From Anaeramoeba flamelloides (lineage: Eukaryota; Metamonada; Anaeramoebidae), in assembly GCA_027625915.1 (NCBI GenBank), contig JANTQA010000029.1:4092001-4156000 (forward strand): a stretch of 64,000 bases of DNA, written 5' to 3'. A model generated the notes under the pieces. The model made no database searches and was not told the DNA's origin. It saw nothing but the letters and a program-made list of their open reading frames with translations. Positions within the stretch are counted from its first letter, which is position 1; each line of letters starts with the position of its first letter. The position numbers and the translations under genes are program-made. Below, piece by piece: positions 45,290 to 56,515 of the stretch.

Positions 45290-46107
45290 TTCTTAATTTT
45301 TGTTTAGAAATTTCAATAAAGAATCATAATTTTCTGTATCATTAACTAATGATAGAATAAATAATGAGTCTTTATTTCGAATAATATCAAGAATATTATT
45401 CTTTAATTGTTTATTATTTTTGTTTATTTGGATTAATTCCTTATTCCAAAATTTTCGATTTTTTCTATAGAATGGGCGTCTTTAGGTTATTTTTAATTTA
45501 AGAAAGAAACAGAAAATTTATTTAATTTTCTGTTTATTTCAAAAAGCAAAAAAAAACCTAGAACACTTTACGCATAAAAAAGAAAACCTCAAAAAAAACC
45601 TAGAAAACTTAAAAAATAAAAAAGAAAACCTCAAAAAAAACCTAGAACACTTAACAAATAAAACAGAAAACCTCAAGAAAACCGCCGATGGCTTTTCCAG
45701 AATTTAAAAGAATTGAATAAAATCATAGATTTTTCTCTATTCTTTTGAATTCTGGAAAAGCTAGGCACTCTACAGCACTCTACAGCACTCTAAAGCACTT
45801 GACGACACGACTGTTTGTTGATATTGTTATTATAATTAATAATTTTTAAATATTCTTGATACTTTCCATCCAGAACTATTTATAATGAACTTTTGTCTAA
45901 AATTATTTCGGTCTACATTTAATAATTTTAAATTTCCTATTTCCCAATTGATATTTTCATCATTTTTCTTGGAAAATTTTAATTGTTGTGAAATGTGATC
46001 AAATACAAGTATTTCTAATTCTTTTTTTGAGTTTCTATCTTCTTTTGTAGATTGAGATTCTGGCTTGGTCAAAAAAATATATTTCATTGTTGTATTTAAC
46101 ATTAAAA
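45290..46107 (-). mobile_element. LINE 3' fragment interrupted by a family-P mosaic
   Basis: Minus-strand frames read QARISIYKRR, then (frameshifted) KKELEILVFDHI, SKKNDENINWEIGNLKLL, and after the interruption RKFWNKELIQINKNN, LDIIRNKDSLFILSLVNDTE, YDSLLKFLNKN-stop. These match LARITIYKRK, QKLKILGFDKL, TENINWKARNLKRI and RKIWISELEKNN, NIINKQDSISLLALVDN, SIIRFLNSS in the LINE at 25.3-28.6 kb. The two halves are separated by a hairpin mosaic at about 45470-45805. The zinc-binding module is missing at the interruption, so some sequence was lost. Confidence 0.75.
45470..45805. repeat. Hairpin-module mosaic (family P), locus 3b
   Basis: The modules are GAAACAGAAAATTTATTT / AATTTTCTGTTTATTTC, then three spaced AAACCTAGAACACTT/AAACCTAGAAAACTT units, GAAAACCGCCGATGGC, the AATTTAAAAGAATTGAATAA / TCTCTATTCTTTTGAATTC hairpin, and a small tandem of ACTCTACAGC units (45771-45797). 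It lies inside the LINE fragment. Confidence 0.65.
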
Positions 46108-46109
46108 TA

Positions 46110-46305
46110 CAGTCAGTTTCACTTTTAAGACACAAACTTTCAACGAAATTTAAGGAACAAAAAAATCTCAAATTAATACACAAATTTGGAATTTTGTTTT
46201 TTACAATTTATTTTTACTAGAATTTAAATTATGTTCTTTAGTTTGAGATTTTTTTTGTGCCTTAAATTTCGTTGAAAATTTGTGTCTTAAAAGTGAAACT
46301 GACTG
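46110..46305. mobile_element. Palindromic TA-flanked MITE, copy 5
   Basis: This 196 bp copy runs CAGTCAGTTTCACTTTTAAG ... GTGAAACTGACTG, with TA at 46108-46109 and 46306-46307. It is inserted at the 5' edge of the LINE fragment. Confidence 0.85.
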
Positions 46306-47392
46306 TAAAATAAAATATGATTCTACAATCTATTTCAATATTTTAAATAAAACAATGAGAAAGTTTTATTTTTAGATCCTTTCGATTTATGTTTGGATTA
46401 CAAACTATTATTGTTTGTTTCTTGGATTTCAATCAATTTTTTTTTATTTTGTCGAATAGTATTAAATAGCTTTATTTCAATTAATTTAATTCCTTGCAAG
46501 ACAAAATAATACTCGAATACCATTTAAATAACTATGATTCTGAAATCTTTTGAAATTGTTGAAATACAATGAAATAAATGTGTGATTTTCGTTGAGATGG
46601 TAAGAGTTTTCTTCATTTTTTCGCAATTTTTTACGTTTAAACTTTTTTATTTTCAATTTACAATTTGAAAAATATTTTCCTTTTCAGATTTTAATATTTA
46701 TTTACAATACAAACCAAAACTCTCTTGAAGCAAAATTAAAGTGTTATAAATTTCAAGAGATTAAAATGAAAAAAAAAATTAAAAAAAAATTAAAAAAAAA
46801 TGTTTGAAAATGTTGTTTTGGTAAATTTTTTTGAACAATTTTTCTCTCTTTGATTGATCTATTCTCAAAAGGACATTGGTGAGTTAAGGTTATTATCCAA
46901 TACCCATCATGGGGATGTGGTCTTGAAAGGTCTATTCATTTCTTCAAATGGTATTGTTTACAATGGTTTATCAATTTTCTATTTCTCTTTTTTTTTTTTT
47001 TTTTTCATTTCTCTTTTCTCTTTTTCTATTTGAAGAATTCTCTTTTTGATTTTTTCTATTCTCAATTCTTTCTTATCTTTTGAAGAAAGAAAATTAAAAA
47101 ATTAAAAATTTTAGATCTTGAAAAGATCCTCAACCCAAATTACCTTTACTTGTTGAATTGAAAAACTTTTGAATTTAAAGTAACCATTTTTTTCGGAGAA
47201 AGGGATTATTTATTTCAAAACGAAAAAAAAACAACAAAAAAATAAAAAACCAAAAAAAAAACAAAAAAAAACAAAAATAATTAATAATCAAAGACAAAGT
47301 TGTACTTTTTGAAAGAACAAGGCGAAAAAAAAACGAAACAAGAAGGTTTAATTAAAAAATAAGATCAAAAAAAAAAAAAAAGAGTTGCTTAA
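46306..47392. other. Intergenic, with one GC-richer 80 bp patch
   Basis: It is mostly AT-rich. The patch at about 46860-46935 is clearly GC-richer. On the minus strand, after a possible acceptor (ATAG ending at 46932), it reads LSRPHPHDGYWIITLTHQ, then CPFENRSIKERKIVQKNL, in the phase required by the B-box exon at 48840-49176. It could be the next exon of that gene; a plus-strand frame is also open. Treat this as a candidate only. Confidence 0.3.
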
Positions 47393-48766
47393 GGGAGTAG
47401 CCACGGTAAAGAAAAATTTTTCACTTTTGTGCAATTCTGAAGAGGATCAGAAAATAACATTTTTTACTCTGGTTGTACCTCATTGGTTTTTATTATTTAA
47501 AGTACTTCATTCATTAGATTTTTTGAAATTTTTTTTTTCAAAGTCTCAAAGAAATTGCCACAATAGAATGTTGAGTTGAATTGCTTAAAATAGTGTTTTG
47601 AATGTTGAATGACTTATCTTTTATTCTTCTCTCAACATTCTATTGTGGCATTTAATTTTTTCATTTTTTATTTTTTCATCATTATTGAGATTTTTTTAAT
47701 CCTGACAAGATAAAGCAATTAGAAATATTTTTTTATTAATGGCATTTAGGATTAATGGATTTTGTTTAAAAAGAACAACAATATTACAATTGAGAGAATA
47801 TAAAAGGAAACATAAATGGGACTTAAATAGCTAGAAGATTCCAAAAAAAGAATAATTAAGTAGAATTATTACTTGTTAGGATTGTAAAACGTTGGGTTTA
47901 GTGGAATATGAGAAGTGAATATGATTATATGTTATCAAAGTTTAAACCACAAAATAGATACACTTTTTATTCAAAGAATCTGAAATTATCTTCTCCCAGA
48001 AAAAAAAACTAAACCCCATTCCAAAAATTTGGACACATCTAAAATCAAAAATAGGAAAACAAAAACTCAATTTACTATATTCTCCCAAACCTAATATACA
48101 ACCAGATTTAAGTAACATAGTATTAATGGTATTTTAAGTAATCATTTTCATCCAAATATAAGAAAACAATATAAAACAAAAAATCAAAACAAGTGTGTCC
48201 AAAAAAAATGAAACGAGCTGAAATGAAAGAGTTTGAACAAAAAATATATTGGTAGATTTGTTAAAATTACACCAACAATGGTTGATCGATCAAATGATAA
48301 GATACCATGTACCGGTTTTATGTGGATTTTTCACTTGAAGAAACTCAACTGTAACCATCTAGTAACCATCTATAAAAAATTTTCAGATCTAACTAAACCG
48401 ATTAAGTACCTGAAAAAAAGAAAATGAAAACAAAAACAAAAAAACACAAAAAATGATATAGTTTGTTGAATTAAAATTAATTTCCAAATTGATGTAAATC
48501 ATGTTTTTGTTATTCTTCTAACAGTTTAAACTGTGTCCAAATTAATCGAATTAAGTTTATTTTAATAATAAAATAATAATAATAATAAAACTATTTTATC
48601 AATATAATCTTTTTTTTTTATTGTTGAACATTACTAAAAAAAAAAATATCAAATAATTTTTTTTAAAAAAATTTTTAGAGAATCTACGATCACACGCCAC
48701 TAAAATAAAATGTTCTTATCTCATCTCTCTCAAATTTTTATCATGTCTTATGGTGTAGCTACTCCC
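47393..48766. mobile_element. 1.37 kb TTAA-flanked DNA element
   Basis: The ends read TTAA-GGGAGTAGCCAC and GTAGCTACTCCC-TTAA, giving a ~12 bp terminal inverted repeat (GGGAGTAGCYAC) with TTAA at 47389-47392 and 48767-48770. TTAA duplication suggests a piggyBac-like origin, though TA duplication with an A-extended TIR (Tc1/mariner-like) fits equally well. The interior has only broken frames, such as 48233-48427 (+), which I cannot assign to a transposase. A separate 95 bp hairpin lies inside it at 47556-47650. Confidence 0.65.
47556..47650. repeat. Perfect 20-bp inverted repeat with 55-bp spacer
   Basis: TGCCACAATAGAATGTTGAG (47556-47575) is exactly matched in inverted orientation at 47631-47650. 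A perfect match in otherwise decayed sequence suggests a recent insertion or gene conversion. It may be a tiny nested element. Confidence 0.75.
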
Positions 48767-48839
48767 TTAAAAAGGAATGAAATAAAATTTGAAAAAAAAC
48801 GACGAAAAAATAAAAAAAAATAAAAATTGAAAAATTTAC

Positions 48840-49176
48840 TTTTGACTAATTCATTGTAAGGAGCTTTGTAAAGACGCTTTTTGTGTTTTTTTAAAGCAGA
48901 AAATTTGTGTATTTCTTCTTCGCATTTAGCACAATAATAGACTTGACAGATGGTGCAATAGAATTGAGATTGTTTTTTATGGCAATTGTCACATTTGGGA
49001 ATTTGTTTTTCAACAGGTTGGATAATTTGCGAAAGCTTGGTGATTTTTTTTTCTTTTTTTGAATGTTTCTTGTTCTTGTTCTTGTTCTTGTTCTTTTGTT
49101 TGTATTTGTTTTTCTTATACGCTTTTTGTTTATGCTTGCTTCTTTTCTTTTTTTGATGCTTTTTGGAATTGTCCAT
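48840..49176 (-). CDS. B-box zinc-finger protein, first exon
   Basis: The exon starts MDNSKKHQKKKRSKHKQK and encodes 112 residues plus one base. Residues 1-60 are Lys/Asn/Gln-rich with an AAC-AAG codon repeat (KNKNKNKNK). A B-box zinc finger follows, with C62, C65, C74, C77, C82, C85, H90 and H98 all present (CDNCHKKQSQFYC, TICQVYYCAKCEEEIHKF). The frame ends at a donor AAAA|GTAAAT (48839), phase 1; read-through gives Phe-rich junk ending in transposon sequence. The downstream part of the gene is not certain: a 1.37 kb element begins 70 bp into the intron and a candidate exon lies near 46931. B-boxes are protein-interaction modules, and proteins of this type are typically TRIM-like. The gene may be functional with a large intron or truncated by the insertion. 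Confidence 0.7.
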
Positions 49177-51126
49177 TTAATAAGGTGTTTATTTATTCTT
49201 CTCGTTGTTTAATTAATTAAAAAATTAGAATAAAATTCAAAGAAATGATTTTATTTTGTTTTGGTTAATTCAGAGAGTAAAACCTTAGAAAATGAAAAAA
49301 AAGCACAACAAATCCAATAATTGTGAAACTTAATAAAATCTGAAAACCAAAATTACGATCAACGAATAAAAGAGTAAATAATGGGTTAAAGACCAAATGG
49401 GGGATTCAACACAATAACAGGGATTTTTGTTAGTATCTTTTGGTCATTAGTTTTTCTCTGATTGTTGCTTTTTATTCAAAACATTTGAGGAAAAATTTAA
49501 CTTGTTTTGATAATCTTCAAAGAAAAAAAATTAACCACAAAAACCAAGGAAGATTTAAATTGTTTTGGTTGATTTACTTGGTGGCACTGTATTAGGTTTT
49601 TCGTTGAGGTTAATTTGTTCTTCTTTTTAAAACGATTTTTTATTTCTTTGACATTGTTTTTTGATTCAAATAAATAAAAAAAATTTAATTAAGGTATCAG
49701 TCTCTCGAAAACAACAAAACAAAATTTCAATATATTTTATTGATGATAAACTCTACCTCCTAATTTTGTTAATGCCAAGTACCCGATTATTCGGATTGAA
49801 CTAAGAAACATAACAAAAAAACAACGTTTAAGATCAAATTTTTTAATCCATTTTTTCTGAACTCGAAAACCTTTAAATTCATTTGGTTTCTTACATTATA
49901 AAAATTTTTTTAACTATTTAATTACCACTTCCATCACTATTATATAATAACAAGTCTTTGTTGCCAGGAATATTTATCTAAAGAGTATTTTTCAATTTTT
50001 AAGTTAATTCTTTTGGCTAACTAAAACATTTTTTTGATACAACCAATTAGTAGATAACTATATTGATTTATGAAGAGCAGTTATAATTATTAAAGTTTTA
50101 AAGTCACTAACAAATTATACTTTGAAATTGTGCTATTGTTAAAAAGATGAAATTTGATTTTTTAAATAAAATTTTATTGAAGATATTTGTGAATTTAATA
50201 ATTTGATCCTCCAAAATACAAAATCAATTTTCATTTGAAAAAAATGATTTAAATTGTTAAAATAACACTTTTGAATATGTATAACAATTTGAATAAAAAA
50301 AAATTCAAAATTGAAAATTCTTTTTTAATTTTATTCGTTTTTTTAAAACTTGAAAAAAAACCTTTTTTTTAACTTTAGATATAATATTAATCATTGGCTT
50401 AATAGATCTAAATTTCATTGAATAAACTTTTGTTAAGTTTCAATCATATTTTCATTTTTTTAATCGCCTATATCACATTAATTCAATTGGTTGAGATTTA
50501 AATTGAAAGATTAAATAATAATAAAGAATAACAAAATAAAAATTTTTCAATCAAAATCCATAGTTTCAAATAAAAAACTAAAAATATGCAACACCAGTTT
50601 CCAAATTAACTGAATTGTTAATCAAAATAATAGGTTACTTTTTTTGGTTTTATCTTGAAAATATTAGAATTTCGGATTTCAAATAATAGAATCAAATTGA
50701 CAAATTGTTTAAATGAGGTTAACTCATCTATTTTCTAGAATCCCAAATTCAAATTACAAAGATACAAAAATTTATGGATCTTTGACAAAATTTCTAATTA
50801 TTTTTAAAAAATACTACTCCATTAACAGGTTTTTTTACTATTTTGATTTTTTATCTATAGAATATTTCAAAATCTAGACCTGATATAATTCCCAAGTTAC
50901 AGATTTATTGTCAAGGATTGAGTATTAAATAACTCTTTACCTGTTAAAGATTGAATTTTGAATTGATTAAATTTGAAAAATAATAATTTGAAGATGGAGA
51001 AATATATTCATTAGAAGGATCTAAAACTAATTTGAATTGATTAAAATACAGTTGAAATAAAGTAGTGTACCCAAAAATGGAATTCTAAAAATTACAGAAT
51101 AAATAAATAAAAATGAATGTTTTTTA
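49177..51126. other. AT-rich intergenic sequence
   Basis: I see no gene, RNA or recognisable repeat in this 1.95 kb upstream of the B-box gene. Confidence 0.4.
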
Positions 51127-51322
51127 CAGTCAGTTCCATTTTTAAGACACAAACTTTTAACAGAATTTAAGGTACAAAAAAAACCTCAAATTAAAAAACA
51201 TAATTTGGAATTTTTTTTTAACAAATTATTTTACTAGAATTTGAATTTTGTGCTTTAATTTGGAATTTTTATTGTAAATTAAATATTGTTCAGAGTTTGT
51301 ATCTTAAAAATGGAAATGATTG
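51127..51322. mobile_element. Palindromic TA-flanked MITE, copy 6
   Basis: This 196 bp copy runs CAGTCAGTTCCATTTTTAAG ... ATGGAAATGATTG, with TA at 51125-51126 and 51323-51324. It is more decayed than copies 1-5: several AAGGCACAAA boxes are mutated (AAGACACAAA, AAGGTACAAA). Confidence 0.8.
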
Positions 51323-51364
51323 TATTTTCTTTCTTTTATTATAGGAAGTAGGTTTTTAGTTGGT

Positions 51365-51605
51365 TAATATACTCTTACAGCCATTAGGTTTTGTTAAATT
51401 TTCGAAATTAAAAAAAAATATATTCACTTTTTCTTTTTATTTCTGAAATTAAAAAAAAAAATACAGTTATTAACTTTTCGGGACTTTTCTGTTTATTTGT
51501 GAAGTTTTCTAGGTTTTTTTTAACTTTTCGAAATAAACCGAAATTTTATTAAAATTTTCTGTTTATTTCTAAAGTAAAAAAAACCTAACGAAAATCAATA
51601 TATTT
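51365..51605. repeat. Hairpin-module mosaic (family P), locus 4
   Basis: It starts CTCTTACAGCCATTAGGTTT. It contains GTGAAGTTTTCTAGGTTTTT, the GAAATAAACCGAAATTTT / AAAATTTTCTGTTTATTTC hairpin and a closing AAAAAACCTAACGAAAATC arm. It lies between MITE copy 6 and repeat S copy 4. Confidence 0.6.
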
Positions 51606-51639
51606 TAATAATAAAATAAAATCCTTTACAGTCAATATT

Positions 51640-52365
51640 CCTGGTTTTATTCATGAAATAGAATATATTCCATGATTTTAATTCATTATTCTACTCAAAA
51701 CCAATTTTCAATTTGTAAATCTAATCATTTTTTCTAATTTTTTCAATTTTTTTTTTGTTTTTTGATTTTTTGGTTTTTTTTTTTTCAAATATAAATTTGA
51801 AATTAATAAAATAATTCTTGAAACTCCAAATTATCATTACAGTCAGTTCCACTTTAAAGTAACAAACTTTTAAAGAAATTTACGCAATTAAAAATCTCAA
51901 AATAAGGTGCAAAAAAATTCAGATTCCAATAAAATAAATTATAAAATTAAAAATTCCAAAAAATATTTTTTAATTTGAGTTTTTTTTGTGTATTAAAAAT
52001 CTGTTGAAAGTTTGTGTCGAAAAAGTGGAACTAGCTGTAAGAAAATTGAGTAATTGTATTTTATTTTGAAATGAATTAACTAAAAATTAAAAAAATATTA
52101 TTGTAGACAATTATAATTTCCTAAAGAGATTGATAAATTTGTTAAATGAATTTCCAATAAAAAAGTCTAAAAATTTTTTTAATAATATTAATTTTTTTTT
52201 TTTTTTTGAAATTTAAGGTTTGTTCAGATATTTCTTTTATGAATCTCAACTTTAATCCAAAGTTTATTATTTCTCTTATTTATAATCAATCAGATATTGA
52301 TTGATTCTGAAAAAAAGTAAATTTACCAATTTTGGATTAGTACTTTTGAGTTAAAATAAGTTTGG
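51640..52365 (+). repeat. Dispersed repeat family S, copy 4, with a nested MITE
   Basis: This copy is co-linear with 13040-13570 on both sides of a MITE at 51840-52037. Left block: CATGATTTTAATTCATTATT, AATCTAATCATTTTTTC, CTCCAAATTATCATTA. Right block: GAATCTCAACTTTAATCC, GATTGATTCTGAAAAAAAGT. The interruption corresponds to CACAAATTAACATTATGAAA in the 13 kb copy. Confidence 0.7.
51840..52037. mobile_element. Palindromic TA-flanked MITE, copy 7
   Basis: This 198 bp copy runs CAGTCAGTTCCACTTTAAAG ... GTGGAACTAGCTG, with TA at 51838-51839 and 52038-52039. It is inserted into repeat S; the unoccupied counterpart near 13240 has a single TA at this place. The internal boxes are decayed. Confidence 0.8.
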
Positions 52366-52369
52366 AAAA

Positions 52370-52475
52370 CCTGGAGAAAAAAACCTCTCTGTATTTTCCA
52401 TAAATTCAAAAGAATTGAGTAAAGTCGATGATTTTATTTAATTTGATTGAATTCTGGAAAAGTACGATTGTGTTT
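52370..52475. repeat. Single hairpin module of family P
   Basis: CATAAATTCAAAAGAATTGA (GTAAAG) pairs with TTTGATTGAATTCTGGAAAA-type sequence at 52438-52460. This is one isolated module of the mosaic family. Confidence 0.5.
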
Positions 52476-53408
52476 TTTTAACTTTTAAACTATTTTCCAG
52501 TCAAATTGGCCCAGTTCTAATGATATAATACATGTGTTTAAAGGGTTTGCATAGATATTAGAAAAAATTTATTTTGGAAATTTTCAAAATTGAAATCATT
52601 TTTACACATTTTTTTTTTTTTTTTTTGATTTTTTTTTTTCGATTTTTTTTTTAAAACTTCATTCTGTTGCAAAAAAATTTTTATTGCAAGATCAAAAGTC
52701 ACTTGGTAAAAATGTGTTATTCTAAGGTCATTGAAAACCGGTAAATATTGTTGAGAAATCATATTGATTTACATTGGAATTCTATTCGATCTTTGATCTT
52801 GATATTTGATTAATAAATGTGAAAATTTTTCACTTCATTTTAATTTTCTTTTTCAAATAGAGACCTCAAATACCAACCTACTTCTTTGGTGACTTGATTT
52901 CTAAAAGAAAAGTATGGAAAATGAAGTGAAATTTTTTTAGTATTTATTATTCAAATACCAGTAGAAGTCCAAAACGAGCATCGTTGTTTTTCTCAATAGG
53001 GAACAAAGAATTTGAGTTTTTTAATTTTTAAGAAAATTTATTGATTAATTAGTTTTCAATCAGACATATATCAACAATACTTTGATTTGTATTATTCTGT
53101 TTATTTCTTATTTGTTCTTCAAAGTTCAATTATATAAAATAATTGATATTTGAAAAAAACCTTGGGCCCCTTTGACTGAAACAGAGTTTAGAAATCTCAA
53201 AAAGATTTCAAAAATTTTCGTTTTATTGCAAAAATTTTCAAAAACTCGTTGTTATTCAACCGTAACTTGTTACTATACAATATTCTAAGAACCAAATTTT
53301 TTATTTAAATTAGTATTATTAATAATAATTTCAAAATAATCTTGAAATATCTACCAAAAACTATGTATTATTAAGTTTTGTATTTATTGATTTAAAGTTT
53401 CGTTTTTA
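52476..53408. other. AT-rich intergenic sequence
   Basis: No gene is supported. The Phe/Lys-rich minus-strand frame at 52538-52762 crosses T-runs (52609-52652) and is not credible. Confidence 0.4.
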
Positions 53409-53584
53409 CAGTTACAAACTTTCAAACAGATTTAAGGTGCAAAAAAATCTCAAATTAAAGTACTTTTATTGGAATTTATTTCACACATATTATTTTACAA
53501 GAATTTGAATTTTATTCCCTAATTTGAGTTTTTCTCATACCTTAAATCTGTAGAAAGTTTGTGACTTAAAAGTGGAACCAGCTG
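53409..53584. mobile_element. Palindromic MITE, copy 8 (decayed)
   Basis: This 176 bp copy is flanked by TA (53407-53408, 53585-53586). The left terminus has lost ~20 bp (CAGTTACAAACTTTCAAACA), while the right end GTGACTTAAAAGTGGAACCA-GCTG is recognisable. It appears to be one of the older copies. Confidence 0.7.
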
Positions 53585-53953
53585 TATATTGTACATAGAA
53601 TAAATTTTCAGCTAACTTTTTAACAAATTATATTTTCATTATATATTTTTGAAAAGTAATATTTTATCTTGAAATATGTTTCAAACTCTAGACAATAAAA
53701 TTGTTTTTTTTTTTTTTTTTAGGTAAATGGCTTCTTTTATTAATTGAAATCTAGCCAGGAACAAGTTTTAATTTAGTTTTTATGTATTATTCTTTGAGAA
53801 TGTTGATTAATTTTTAAAAAAAATTTTGATTTTTTATTTATACAACCATTTATTAAGTTAGACTATTTTTGAGTTGGCTCAGATGAAACTATTTTTTGGT
53901 TAAAGGTAACTAGTGTTATTTAAGAAATAAAATACATTATGTATATTTTAATA
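53585..53953. other. AT-rich spacer between MITE copies 8 and 9
   Basis: I see nothing but AT-rich sequence, with a T-run at about 53704-53720. Confidence 0.4.
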
Positions 53954-54150
53954 CAGTCATTTTCCCTTTTAAGAATCAAAAGTATAATAAAATTTAAGGC
54001 ATAAAAAAATCACAAATAAAGCACATTTTTTGGTATTTTTTTTTTCTGACAAATTATTTTACTAGAATTTGAATTTTGTACTTTAATTTGAGATTTTTGT
54101 TGTGACTTAAATTTTGTTGAAAGTTTGGGTCTTAAAAGTGGAGTTGACTG
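53954..54150. mobile_element. Palindromic TA-flanked MITE, copy 9
   Basis: This 197 bp copy runs CAGTCATTTTCCCTTTTAAG ... GTGGAGTTGACTG, with TA at 53952-53953 and 54151-54152. The arms are moderately decayed. Confidence 0.8.
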
Positions 54151-54189
54151 TATTGGTTAACCATTCAACTCAAAAAAATCAGTTTAAAA

Positions 54190-54670
54190 GTATTTGCAAT
54201 TCCAAAAAAACCAATATAAAATAAAAAAATTCCTTGTTTGTTTTTTTTAAGTTCTAAATCGTTTAATATCTACAATTTAATACAAATTGTTTTCTTTAAA
54301 TATACAATCAATTTAATTCAATTTAATCTAATTTGTGGCAATATTGTAACTCTCTATATTTCACAAAGTAAGGATATTGTAACCTTTTTGAGATAATAAT
54401 AAAATATTTGAGAATAATAAAAAATGAAAAAAAAATCTTTGAGATCTCAAAAAGTGCCAAAGAAGGTGAAACTTTAAAACTAACACAGTTGTTTTCAGTA
54501 ATATTATCTACAGTCATTTAAATTAGAATTGGAAATTGAGTGTCACTCTTTAGTAATTTTTTCTAAAAATATCCTGTTTTTTTGAAAGTTGATTTTTAGA
54601 GATTGATAACGTTTCACAGGTTGGTTAATTATTGATTGGTGATCAGGTACTCAGAAAAATCACAAATATT
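54190..54670 (-). repeat. Dispersed repeat family R, copy 3
   Basis: This is an inverted copy of 40260-40650. It contains ATTTAATCTAATTTGTGGCA, TTTCACAAAGTAAGGATATT, GAATTGGAAATTGAGTG and TTGATTTTTAGAGATTGA, whose reverse complements align in order with copy 2. Confidence 0.65.
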
Positions 54671-55547
54671 ATATAGACCATTTCAGAAAATTATTTCTAA
54701 CCATGTGGCTAGGCCCTGAAAAGTTTTCAATTTGAGAAAAAATGGGAAAAAAAAATTTGATCTCATTGAATTACTTTAATTTTTCGGTTTCTTGTTTGAT
54801 CAGAATGTTTTAGCCACTTTCCATCAACAAATTGAGAAGTTTAAATTATCTCACAATAACATATTTTAAAAATATTGACATGTCGTAAAAAATATTTCCT
54901 TTAAGAAAAGGCTAGATCCAAACAAATAATGAAACAACATTCTCTAGTCTCATTTTTTAACAAGATTATTAATTGTTAAAATTCAATAATGAGTATAAAA
55001 AACCCAAAAAAGAACTTTAGAAAAAAAAAAAAACCAATTGATGAAATTAATGTCATAATTCAAGAAAATGGAAAATGAAAAAAAATAAAAAAAAAAGAAA
55101 AATCCGAAAAGAAGATCCAAAAATCCAAATCTAAAAATTAAAAAAACAAAAAATAATGAATTTTATTTGAGACATCACTCATTAATAGGTAAAAAACGAA
55201 ATTGAAAATAAAAAAGTTAAAGACAAATTTATGAATTCAATTATCATTTTGTCATTATTAATCTAAGAGTTTATTCGCAATACAGCCAACATTCCAGTTC
55301 TCAAAAAACTTGAGGCTGGTGATATATTGTTGTTAGTGGTACTAAGATTTTTCAAAGTATCTAATCTAAAAACGTGTATTTTTTGGAGTAAAAAAAATTA
55401 AAATGGATATAACAATAAATTTTTGTTAAATTCAACTCTTAGATATTTTTTAAATAGATGATAACAAATAGTTTTGAAAACCATGAATTCATTTAAAAAA
55501 ACTCAACCATGGAAAAAAAAATAACTGATGATAAATATTCAGAGTCC
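54671..55547. other. AT-rich intergenic sequence
   Basis: I see no gene or repeat here. The stretch 55020-55160 is A-rich simple sequence. Confidence 0.4.
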
Positions 55548-56020
55548 GTAGAGTGCCTAGGTTTTCTTGAAGTCTTCTGTTTTCTTGTGAAGTGTTCTGG
55601 GTTTTTTAGAGGTGTTATATTTTATTCGTAAAGTGTTCATGTTTTTTTTTACTTTTTGGAATATATAAAAATTTTAATAAATTTTCAGTTTATTTCAAAA
55701 AGTAAAAAAAAACTAAAGAAAATCTATTGATTTTCTAAATAAATAGAAAACTCAAAAAAACCGAACGAAAATTGATAGATTTTACCAACATTTTTCTTAA
55801 GAATAAAAAACCGAACGAAATTCTATTTATTTTGCAAATAAACAGAAAACTTAAGAAAATCTAAAGGTGGTTTTATAAAATTCAATAGAGTAGAGTAAAA
55901 TCCAATAGATTTGACCCGATTCTGAAAAATTCTCGAAAGCATAAAGGAAGTCTCGTAGATTACCGTCAAGTGCCTATTTTTTCCAGAATTCAAAAGAATA
56001 GAGTAAAATCAAAAATTTAA
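55548..56020. repeat. Hairpin-module mosaic (family P), locus 5
   Basis: It begins GTAGAGTGCCTAGGTTTTCT. GTGAAGTGTTCTGGGTTTTT, GTAAAGTGTTCATGTTTTTT, a GAATATATAAAAATTTT/AAATTTTCAGTTTATTTC hairpin and repeated AAAAACCGAACGAAA arms follow. It ends with CAAGTGCCTATTTTTTCCAG and AATTCAAAAGAATAGAGTAA. Repeat T copy D starts at its right edge. Confidence 0.65.
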
Positions 56021-56515
56021 CAAAGAACGTAGTCAAAATAAAGTGTGAAAAAAAATTTAATATGTGTTTTAAAATAAGAAGTGTGTTTTTTTGTTATTGA
56101 AGACCTAAACATTAATCGATCAAAGGAACTGATAATAAATCCTAAATAAGTGGGATTTTGGTTTCCACAAGTTCTATTATTTTACAATAAATTCTAAAAA
56201 TGAAAAATCAAATTTGAAAATTTATCTCAAAAAATACAGTAAATATTTGATAATTTTTATCAAAAAAATAAAAAATTTCAAAAAAATTGAGAATATACTG
56301 AATAATTAATTAGAACTAATTGTATTCCTAATTTAAATTTTACTGAAAATCACCAGATGTTTACCTTCATAATTGATTTGAACTTAGGTATACTATTTGG
56401 TAGTCTATTGGATGTTGCCTTGCAACAAGAAGAAAAAAAAAAAAAGCACGGATTATATTTTGAAACACGGATTATAGTTGTTGGGTAGACATTATTTTGA
56501 TCATTGTACCTTTGT
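56020..56515 (+). repeat. Dispersed repeat family T, copy D
   Basis: This is a full-length copy: GTCAAAATAAAGTGTGAAAA, CGATCAAAGGAACTGATAAT, AAAATCAAATTTGAAAATTT, GATTTGAACTTAGGTATACT, ATTGGATGTTGCCTTGCAAC, TTTTGAAACACGGATTATAG, ATTTTGATCATTGTACC. It is fused to the hairpin mosaic on its left. Confidence 0.7.

Noticed and set aside
45771-45797. Tandem ACTCTACAGC units as a CRISPR-like or satellite array
   Set aside because: Only about three short units without spacers; it is an end feature of the hairpin mosaic, and the genome is eukaryotic.
54505-54525. TACAGTCATTTAAATTAG as a tenth MITE end
   Set aside because: No matching inverted end or AAGGCACAAA box nearby, and the sequence belongs to repeat family R.
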